From: Siderastrea radians
Taxonomy: Eukaryota; Cnidaria; Anthozoa; Scleractinia; Rhizangiidae
Assembly (NCBI GenBank): GCA_964017195.1
Contig: OZ024891.1
Coordinates: forward strand, 6,721,994 to 6,785,993
DNA: 64,000 bases
Direction: 5' to 3'
The position numbers and the translations under genes are program-made. Positions 34,056-45,400 of this stretch are shown in pieces. Within the stretch, counting starts at the first letter, position 1, and each line of letters begins with the position of its first letter. The notes under the pieces are model-generated. The model saw nothing but the letters and a program-made list of their open reading frames with translations. It ran no database searches and had not been told where the DNA came from.

Positions 34056-36388
34056 GGAGCCCATCACCAGTTTTGGAAGATGCCGGTTTTAACCGGCATA
34101 TTTTCAGTGCACACTGACCCTAGACTACGAACTCTCTTTTCTTTCAGTGGCAGTCGAAAGAGAGGGGAAAATCGAAAGCAGCAGAGGAATCGGGGAATGC
34201 GTAACCATTTTGACATTTTTATTTTGCATCTGGCGATTCTGGACACCAAGATGGTGAGTTCTACTTACGCTCGTTACATGTTTCACGTTCTTTTTTAAAT
34301 TTTGTTATAAAATTCCTAAGTGTATTATGCAAGGCATAAAAGCTTGCGTTCGTTTAACTATCAATGGTGGAGTAAAATACCGCAATTTTCACAACTATTG
34401 ATTAATTGGTACAACCCGTCCATACATACTTTTAGTTTTACTTTAAAACTGCATTACCTTAGAAACACAAGTCGCAGGGATCAATAACTTCAATTAAATC
34501 CCGCATATGCGATTGTCACAAGCCTAAGAACCATAGATTTACAAGGTACATGGGCTACAAAACAACAGAAATCCGGCATTCATGTTTCACTGCAACCTAT
34601 CATCGTCTTTCTAACAGAACGGTTTTTGATGCCTGCTGTAGAGTCCTCGCCAAATCACGACGAAGTGGCGTACAAAGAAACACATCGGCGAAGAAAATAG
34701 CGTCGACTGAGAGTACTTCTCAAAAAGCTGTCTGTAAAACAGAGCAAGAGTTTGTCTAAGTTTTTGATTCTATAGAAACAATCGACTGTCTGTAATAAGG
34801 TGATATAAGGAGTGGCAATCGAAACTAGCAAATCAAACAAGTTACCGATGCCGAACGCGAGAAAACTTGCGTAAATCAAGTCACGACAGGCCTTCATATA
34901 GTTGTTGAAAATACAGTATATTTGCTCTGATCGATTTGAACAAACCAAACGAGCTTTCCTTAAAACCATTAATTCAGATAAGGCAAAAACCACCCATATA
35001 AAGGAAGCCCTCACATAAAAACCAAAGAGACAAAGAATGACTTGCCACTGACCATACCCTAAGTTTTTAATTTCCAAGCACCTGCACAGTTTTTTTTTTT
35101 TTTAATAAATAGCACCTGCACTGACGCTCACGAGAGTCTTCAGTGAGAAGGAGGTGGATTATCCGAGGAAGAAGAAGAAGACTTCCTCGGCGGCCATTTT
35201 GAACAATTTGTACACGGCCAATCCCGGTACGAAGTCTGAAAAGGACCACCTGCAGGGTCTGGGACGATTGGTAGTGTTCGAAAATATGTCGGAGCTAGCG
35301 ATCGTAAGCCGACGGTTGCCGAAGACGTCTCGGTTTCCGACCTTCAACTTGCAGAAGCAGCAATGGTTCCAGGCCAAACACCACACAACCTAACTGATGA
35401 GTTTAAAAATCAAAATGGCAGCTTCAAAGGCAATTCCCAAAACGGGAAAAGTGACCTTCAGTGATTCTTTGTTGGATGTGCTAGGCTCCCGTTGCCAACG
35501 CACAACTTTTAACAGGCAATCAAACACCGTTCTGAATTGAAAGTATTTCCGCTTGACTATAATAAAAAATTCAAGGAAAGCAACAAGCTACGTTCGGCAG
35601 AAAATTAATGTACGCGAATATTACGGATGTTTTGTAGCACCACTATAAGGAAAAACATTTGTTTGGTCATGTTTGCCACTATTGGATATTTAACCGTCAT
35701 TTTGCCGCGACCCTCAAATAATCAATACACCCTCTATAAACAATTATTGTATTAACTACATATCAACAAAAAATACAAATGGATGGGCGAGTCGATACCG
35801 ACGAAATCAGTAACACGATATCAGAGTAGTCGATATCCCCAAGCAATACTGTTACCAGTATTTCGATATCACATGACTACCCTTTCGGTCAGGATCAAGA
35901 CCAGGGACGTCGCATACTCTGAGGAATTTGTTTGAAATTCTTATTTCTATGAGGTGTTATCCTTTCTGCTTTTTGATTCGACGTTTTTGACTTGTTTGTG
36001 CAAGTTTATGGGTACCAGCATCAATATCGCGAAAAAAGCAAAATATCGCACTGGTATCGTATCGAATTGGAAAACAATATCGGTCCATCCAGACGTAATT
36101 CACGTGACTAAGCCATCCTGAAAACGGACCAAAATCGTTAACAGCCCAAAATAAACGCGGGAAAAGATGCACCCAGCGTCAAGAGCGTTATTAGTTTTGC
36201 GTATGACTCAGCGAGTTAGTTACCAACATATAACCTCACGAATAGCGACCTAAAATCATTTTCATACAACAAATTCCAGCTTGATATATCACAAACTCGG
36301 AGACGCGGCAAAATTTTACGGAAAAGACTATGACTTGAAGCTTGATTACTAAATGTTTTCTTTGACTGATGTTTCATAAAATAACTGG
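34056..36388. other. Stretch with only weak gene candidates
   Basis: ACACCAAGATG|GTGAGT at about 34243-34258 looks like a 5' UTR with the ATG at the exon end, a form common in ribosomal protein genes, but I found no matching next exon. A - strand frame of 140 codons (34655-35077) has two hydrophobic segments and no recognised family. A segment near 35185 (GGCGGCCATTTTGAACAATT) resembles one near 19905. The rest shows nothing I can name. Confidence 0.35.
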
Positions 36389-36394
36389 TTTATT
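36389..36394 (-). terminator. AP2A: AP2A polyadenylation signal
   Basis: TTTATT on the + strand (AATAAA on the coding strand) lies 60 nt after the AP2A stop codon. Confidence 0.8.
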
Positions 36395-36453
36395 GCGGAT
36401 GCAGGTTCTTTTCGTAGCCACCACCCGAGCATTCAGCATGTGGACAAACTGAT

Positions 36454-39400
36454 TTAAAACTGGTCTTGCAAGATTTCTCCTAGGTATTGGGCAACTTGAG
36501 CTCTTGAACTTCGTAGTGTCAGTCTGAACATCTGAAACAATGAAACTACGTGGTTAGAAAATTTGTTTAAGATATTAAACAAATTTTATCAGTGAGAAAA
36601 AGGAAATTTCAGCTAATTATTTGCAGCGACAATTATCAAACACCGGGAAAAAATTGTAAAATGAACAGCACTTTATCTGACGAAATCCTAAAGTGCGACC
36701 ATTTAGGTGAAAGCTTTTGAGCAGCACTTTCCCGTGCCGATGTTTATTACGCTGTACAAGGTGGTCCTAACTAATGAGTCTGTGGATGAAATCCTAAAGT
36801 GTGGCCATTCATATGAACGCTAGTAAGCAGCACTTTTCTGTGGTACTGTTTATTATGCAAGACAAGGTGATTCTAACTTTTGAGTCTGTGGACGAAATCA
36901 TTGTGACCATTCAGATAAAAGCTATTGAGCAGTGCTTTCCTCTTAGGAGGGCAAAGATGAACATTATAGAGATAGAGGGAAATTTTTAAGAAAAGGGTAT
37001 TCTTACCTGTGCTTGTCTGTTAGGTTCTAGCCGAAGCAGTGTTCCAACTTGAACCGCTCGACCCTTCATTATTCCAGCACAAACAAAGTTCTCGGGATTA
37101 GGGTCTACATTCTGAAGTACGGACATGCCAAAGCCAACAAGCTGCAACAGAAAAAGGTTAAAGAGAGATTTTCAATTGAGCGTGGAATGTAATTTCCGTT
37201 TGATTCGGTTTCGCTTTACGCCGCTGATTGTTTTTGAGCGCAGTTTTCAAAAGAGTGTCGAAAGCAAAGTTTTGTTTGCTTTGGTTTTGCTTTAATTCGC
37301 TCTCTGATTGGTTAACAAACCCGCACCACTTTCTCGACCAATCAAACGTAAAACCAAAACCAATCGTGACTGGCTCGCACGTGTTTTCTCGCGCTTGACG
37401 CTAATTACTTGTATTTGCTTCAATTTATGATTGGTTCATTACCTTTTTGCTCCTGTTGTGATTGGTTAGAGTTTACGACACTCGTTTGAAAAGCGCTCTA
37501 GAAAAAAATCGCGCCACTTTTTTAACCAATGAGAAGTAAAACCAAAACCACCCTCGCCATTGACGCACGTATTTTCCCGCGCTGGGCGCTTGCTACATGT
37601 TTTTGCTTTGAGTTCTGATTGGTTCATTGGGTTCGTTGCTTGTTGGTTTCATTGTTGCCATTGGCTGGGGCAATTACTTTGGTTTCGGTTTTACGAAACT
37701 TCACCTGAAAAGCGCTCTAAGTTTACGCAAAAAGTAGTGTACCATGGTACAAAAATACAGCAAATTACCAGTAAGACAGCGTACGTTTTTTAGCCTGGTT
37801 AAAAAAAGGTTACAGCAAGAGGGAATACTATGGTTGCCACGGAAATCAGTTATTTAAAATTCCCCGACTATTCATGATAAAGGCCCAATTTCCCTGACCA
37901 AATAAATACAAGTCACAAATAGCAGCGACCTCAAACTTCCTCTGGTAGCCGTACTTTCCACCCAGCTCTTGTTGTTCATTTAGCAAAAACTAACGCCCAG
38001 ATGACAGTTACCTAAAACTTTTAATTTCAGCCCTTGACATGATTGAAGGTTTGCTGTTATCATTTCAAGTTTCCTGATTTTCTTCAAAATATCAATTTTT
38101 CCTGCCTCAGAATACAATTCCCTGACTTTTCGTGGTCCGTTAATGAACTTAAGTTCACTTTTCCCTTCAGTTGGTTTCCAGAAAGCTAGCCGGGAATTCT
38201 AATCCAAATATCTATAACATGAAAGAATGCAGGCCATTAGGCATCATGCTGTTAAGTCTCGAAATCCCTTGACAAAAAGTTATTTTTTTGCTTGCCTTTA
38301 CCAATGCATTCTTTTTCATTGTGAACATGTAAAAACCGCTACAGAAGATAAAACAGTTATGAGAATAGTAACTGTTCACAAACCTTTGTTTTTATTGTTT
38401 CTGTGTCAATTGGGGATCTCGCCTTAAAAATCTGCTGCCACTCTTGACCAGGACTGCGAGAAAATAATAAAAGTGTCAGTAAATTAAGGGTTTTCAGCAA
38501 ATGATGATGACGACGACGACGACGATGACGACGACAACGAAATGATGAAACTAGCATAGTGATTTTCAGCAAAACAGAACCATTAATTTGGGTCTCTTTT
38601 GATTCTATTATATAAATGATACACCCTCTTTGTTGGTCTGGGTGGGGCACAGAGTGAAATTTACCACCTCCTGCTTAGGCTGTGAGCAGTTTTTCTCTTC
38701 TCCTCAGATCCTTTGTGCAAAACAGAAATGCATAAATGCCTGCGTTTCTCACAGCTCAAGCACTTTGCTACTTGCCAATTGATTTGTCATGCTTTGCACA
38801 TCTTCTTGGTAAAAATGCCATCGCTCATAGAGGACCAATACTGTGGAATGCTATTATTGCCCAGGACAAGGACTTCGCGGATACGAACTATAAGGACCTG
38901 GCAAAGAAAATCCGCTCGATCGAAATTTTCAGCAAGTTAACTTTTAAGGAGACTTCAGTGACAACGGCCAATTTTAGATGTACGGATTTTAATTATATAG
39001 GGAATTTTTAAAATAGGATCAAGGGTGCGAGGATTTTAATGTGTGTATATATATATTTTTTATAAAGTTTAATTTTAGTTTTTATTATTTTGCACGACCC
39101 CACAGGCTGCACAGCTTTAATTTTAATCGTGCTGAAATAAAGGCTGTCTGTCTGTCTGTCTGTCTGTCTCTGTTTGTCTGTCTGTCTGTCTGTCTTGTGC
39201 TATAGAAAAGTTAGGAGATGAAAGAGGCCGGTTGAACTCTCCATTTTGCCCTACGGTTTGGCACACAACTGAGGCGACAAGGTGGTAGACAAAGCACAGT
39301 TACTTCATCTCTGAATTCACAAAAAATTGGCACAGATTGTTTCTGTTCCTACGATACTTACTTTCCTAACTGTTTCCATCTTGAAAAGAAGTCTTGTGAG

Positions 39401-42400
39401 TTCATTTCAGTAGGTGCGAAGAACTTGGATGCAAACAGGGGCAGTGGAAGTGCAATTCTTTGGCCCATGCCATTCACACTAGTAGAGAAGACAAAACAGA
39501 CAGTAAAGCATGCTTAAGTAAGTAATTATCTGTGTATTGTTGTCTGTGGTGTGGCAAAATAAATAAATGATAAATAATAAATAATTAAAGTATTGTACAC
39601 TGGCTCACTGCAAATTAAGGAAGATTGTTGGACGAAGACTGATCTGGTGAAAATTTTCTTGGAAAAACAACTTATGAATAACTCTTCGATAGCAACTGTG
39701 CACATCTCTTCAAATTTGTGACAAAAGATAATAAAAGGCTCCTTAATCTTAAAGTAACAAAGACCATTTCTTTTGGAACTTATCTGTGAATGGTCCGTAC
39801 ATGCATTTGGAAAGAATTTATTAACACGTGACTGCTTGGGAGAGTATTCTGCACTCAGCTGATATGGTGATGTAATAGGTAGACACTTTATGACATCTTA
39901 AATCACGTAAGAGAGTTGGTCCAGGTTTGACTCTTGTTCCACGTTTGTTTTCTTTTCAACAAATATAATTTAACCAACAAATTGCAACAAAGTGATTTCC
40001 ATTTCATGAGGCCACATTAGGGAGTGTAGATAGGTCCACCTTCAAAACCTCAAAACTTGTTTTGTCACAATTTTTTGCAGTTAGCACTGTTTGTCAAAAA
40101 TTCGTCTGGCAGCGATCTCAGTCACTGTTACAATTTCATGGAAACAGTCTTGCTGTCTTGCTGTTCATTATCATTCCATTTTGTCCATGCTGCTGTTTCA
40201 AGGTCAGCTTGGTTGCTCACAATTTAACCTAACAGAGCCTTGTTCATGCATGAAAAACTAACAACACCACATCAATCGATTGCAGAAAAGTCACTCCCAC
40301 AACTGCTTACCTGAACTGAATATCTATGAGTGGCTGCTCATTGAATTCGCTAAGACATTCTACATTGATCATCTGTTTCATCTGAGCTCCACCTTCAACA
40401 ACTTTAGGCGGTGGATTGGACTCGATATGGAGACGTGCTTTGGAGTCAAGGAAGAATACTACACAATAACAACACTACAGCAACTTTGGCAGCCCTGTCA
40501 TAAGCACCCTGTCATTTTTTGTTTTTCTGAGAGCTCTTCTTGTCTTTTTCATGGGCACTGTTTTTCAGCGGTTTCAATGTTAATTTATGCATGTTTATGT
40601 TGACTGGTGACAACTGTGTTAATTTGAGTTTATAATTTAGACAATTTATGCCATTGTAAATCTTAACAATTCATGATAATAGGCAAGAATAAGCTGAAAT
40701 AAAATAAACCAAAACCAAATTTGAAAAACAAGATATACATTATTGACACTGATTATTCAATCAGAAAACCGGTTTAATGTGTCAAGTGAACACGTGTTGG
40801 TTTCTGTCACTTTCTGATTGGATTGAATGGCGTCAATCTGCATGGAAGTGTTGTAGTAACAAACAGCAAAACAGAAGTAGTAGATAGCAAGTCCTCTCGC
40901 CTGCTAGAGAGAGGGAAAGATGGTGGTTTGAAGTAGGTGGTAAACAATAAACTTTTAATTAGGCTGCAAACCTGCCAGCTGATGGCACATATTGTGTGCT
41001 AGAGATGTATATTCAACAACAACAACAACAACAACAACAAGCTTTACTACCTTTAACCCCTAGGAGTGACCAGCATCTAAATTCTCCTTAAGATAACGCT
41101 GCTTAATCAAACGTAAAGGTCATGAGAATAAGGGAAATGATCACCAAGTAGAAAAGGTATTGATTGTTAAACAAATTCTCCTCACCAGTAACATCGGAAA
41201 CATAGGGAGAACAGTGTGGAGAATATGCAAGCTGATATCAGGGCTTTCAAAAAGGGTTAAAAGGATATGAGTATTAAGGTCCCCAGGCATGTGAACAGTG
41301 GAGGAAAAATTGACAAACTGTGATGATGTCTTGTTGCCAAAGAATACACCAACAGCTCCTGTAACAATGTGATAAACAGATCAATAAGTCAACAAAAAGT
41401 CAAACATTGTAGATTAGAATGCACATGCACTGGGTTTAAGTTTAAGGTCTAAACTGAACAGAAAATCACAAGCTGCAGCAACAGGGAACAGGTCACCTGA
41501 CGAATACATCTGCTTCACTGAATTTAGCAAAAATGTGAAGTTTGTTTGAGGACAGATTCAAATTTAATGACATATTTAAAAAATCTAATGTAGAGTGTGA
41601 GTACACATTGCATAAATTTTATGGTAAAAATTCAAACTTCTATATTCCTTGAGTTTAACTCAGACCTCTTTAAAACTTCGCACTTTTGCTAAATTCAGTG
41701 GAGCAACTCCACTGAATTTATTTATGGAGGCCTCTCTTCAGTTATCAACTGCAGGGGACAAAATTGCCAGCTACCTGACATTCTCAGAGCGCTGCAAGGA
41801 CATTAAAAGGGACACTGTAGCAAATTTCAGTACCAGTTTGTTCACTCACCCTTGCCGTCACTGAAATCTGATTTTATTCCAACTTGAAGGATGTCATTTT
41901 CAAAGAGAACACCAGTGTTTTTACACACAAATCTGTCAAGAAATGAATGACATTGTTATAAATGATTATCTCATGGAGAACGTGGCTACAAATGTAATCC
42001 AGCAAGGCTCCATGTAATTGAAGTAGGAAGAACCTTTTCTGTTTTGACAAGATGTGTTTGACCCATGGAGGCTCATTCAGTGCTTGGACACAACTATAAT
42101 AAATTTCACTATTATAGTTTCTTGTAGCATGGAGAACATACATCCTCGGCCAATAATCTTGAGACACCTTGCTGTCTTCTCCCCCTCCCCCCATTTACAA
42201 AGTTAAAAAAGACTACAAAATTTGGTCTTTTCTGCATGAAGCAGCGATTTTTTTTTCAACATTGAATGGGGAGAGGGGAAGCCGCCTACAAGGCGTCAAG
42301 TGTCCCAACAATTTTTGGCTGAGGCTGTGTGCAAGCGATAACAAAGGAATTATCTAGCAGTCATGCTATGGCAGACAAATGTCTAACGGTCTTTGGAACA

Positions 42401-45400
42401 TGGTTTCTGGGTTTTTCAAGTAGAAAATCTAAGTGAAAAGTATAAGTAAGTGTCCCACAAATTCTAGAATAAAAATAACTGGACCACTAACCCTAAAAGA
42501 GAGGCTTCCCCATTGCAGGGTTACTGTGATTACATGTAGATTTAGCAGGTTTTTTGAACAATATGCTTGTACATGTTACCATAAAATAATGATGTAATAA
42601 ACACCCCCACACCCACTCATGTTTGGAGGCACTTATTAGAGACAAGGCTTAAGAAACATACTTCTTGAGATTCTCCTCTGCCCCTGGGGTAACAGATGGT
42701 GCACTTCCTGACACAGGACCTGTTGGCATATCAAACACATCGACCAGAAGTCCTCCTCCTGTCTCGGCAGCTGCAAAATTGTTTGTCACGGGAGCCGGTG
42801 CTGTACCAATGAGATCTAAGAAAAAAAATGAAAATACCAAAAACACCAGTGCAAAAGCCACACTTACCTTATCCAACATCTCTCTCAAAGTTGGAAGTGT
42901 GGCTTATCTACAATTACCTGCAGAGTTGTTGAGACACTCTTGTCCAATACCCACTCTTGCATAGTCAGTATTGCCTTAAATCCCACAGGAACACCACCAA
43001 TTCTGGCAAGTACAGCGCCTCACTCCTTCAATGTTGTCGGGCAATGTTTTGGACATAGTCCTTATAGGGAAACAACATTGAAAGGGGGGAGGGGTAGGGG
43101 AAAAGAAAATGGGCATCAGGAGCCAGATTTTGCACTTGCATCTCCAGTATTTCAGCAGGTAATTGTAGGAGCATCGAAATGAAAAGTGCTATTAATTTCT
43201 ATAAAATGACTTTTTCAAGAAATTATACTGCTTGACTGTAAAACTTCCAGTAAAAACTTCTTTTCCGACATTATTTTGATCTTCTAAACTTGGGGTGCAA
43301 TTTTTACACTGGTGTTTATAGTTCATGGACAAGCAGCCTAATGGTGGAGTTCCAGAGTAATAGCTCATTGTAACAGAAAATCATGACAATTATAAACAGT
43401 TTGCAATTACCCATTTTTCTTAACAAATAAAACAGAAAAATATGAAGAATTATCTCACAGAGGAGGTTTAATCCCTTGGCTGGCTGTGCCATAAACTGAT
43501 GTACATACCATTATCCTATGACCTCAACATTTAGAAGAGCCATTTACAGCATATCTTTCACCTTCAATTTCCGATCTTACATGTACATGTGTATAATACA
43601 ATGATCATACCTGCTTGTAATGCTGGATTGGGAGCAGGAACCTGGAAAATGAACACACAGTTAATATGTGACCACTTTTTTCTTTCCCCAAGCCAAACCT
43701 TTATCCAGAAAGAAAAATTAGTTTCTAATGGGTTATTCCAGAAAAAATCCACACCTCCCCGACGGATGGCACACTGGAAATTCTCGCGGGAGGGGGGTCG
43801 AGGGCTCTGGAAATCCACGTGGGAGGGGGTGTCTGGACTTAAAACTCTTCTTTGGGGGTCATTAAAAACTTAACCTCAGTTTTTCAGATCGTTGAAAGTA
43901 GTAGACTTTCAAAGTATGCATTTCTTACCTTAAACGCTTTTAGGTTCAGGAGAAAACACAAAGTGCGCGGTTGACGTGATAGCTACCAAGCATGCTCAGC
44001 AAACCAAGTTTAAAGCTTGGAACTTTGTGTTGTATTACAGTACTGGCCAAAGGTGAGTTGACAGTTTAGAGAGAAAACAAAGGAGCAACAATGTAGTGGA
44101 CAAATGGACGGCATTCGACGCGAGTGTTGACAAGTTTGTAAGCTATGGTTTCCCTCGCTCTCGCTTTTGCAACAAAAACTCAAGTTACAAATACCTTGCT
44201 CAAATGAATTTCACTTCTTATAGTTGTTTGTCTGTCATAAATTTTTATCCTATCAATTTGAAAGAACACAAAAACCAAGAAAGTGAAATGAAGGGCCTGG
44301 TGGAAAAAGGACGTAAGTGACGATTTGAGGTTAAAATCGAAATTGCTCCTATTTAGCTGAACATTGGCACACAGGCTGGTTTTCATGTGAGGAACGCCGT
44401 TGCGCACTTATTTCTTGACCTGAGATCTAAAATTTGAAGAATTAGCGTATTACTTTTGCTTAAAACTGACACAAAGAAAACAACAGGACCGCGGATTCTA
44501 GGTTGAATTCCTTTGTTTTAGTTCAGGCAGAGAACAAAAGAAATCTTTCACGCATCACTTGAGCGAGTTCAGTTCAACAACACTTTTCACGCAAAAGTAA
44601 TACGCTAATTCTTCAAATTTTAGATCTCAGGTCAAGAAATAAGTGCGCAACAGCATTCCTCACATGAAAACCAGCCTGTGTGCCAATGTTCAGCTAAATA
44701 GGGGCAATTTCGATTTTAACCACAAATCGTCACTTACGCCCTTTTTCCACCGGGCCCTTCAAATGTAAAATAATAAACTTGTACACTGTCTTGGAATGCA
44801 CGTGTCCTCTGACACTTTTGCTTTTCTGTGACATGTTTCTTTTGCTTCTGCTAATAAATGCTGTTTGAGCAAAAACAACCTTAAATCTCAGTCTGTCATT
44901 GCGTTTCTTCTGTGTGTTGCTGGTATACAGGAATATAAATCGGATACTTTTCGCGTCACTGATGGCGGGATGTTTTATGAAATGGTTGCATTATGCAGAG
45001 GTTTCAAATTACTTTTGATGTATGCAAATTACTTCCGCAACAGAAGCAGCACAAAATAAATTTCAGGCTAAATTTATCATTCTCCTGTTAAATTACCGCT
45101 GCTGTTGTTAACTTTAATTCTAACTTTAAGTTTTATTTAACATTTATTTCAATTATGGCAAGAATATTTCAATTATGGCAAGCTTTCCTTCGCTCACTAC
45201 TAACAGTAATTAAAATATATTAAGAATTTATAAACTTATCCATGCCTCCTTATTAATTTCTTTCTTTTTTCACATATGTATATATTTTTTATGTTAATTA
45301 CTTGACTTGCTTTCTGTAATTTCTTTATTTATATTACGTATATTTGTCACTTGACTTCGTTCGTTCTATACTAATGTAAACACTACCCACCCAGACTAGC

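Noticed and set aside
42665..42964. + strand frame of 99 codons
   Set aside because: Antisense shadow of AP2A exon 18 (42662-42815). The same holds for + strand frames at 54555, 56107 and others over AP2A exons.
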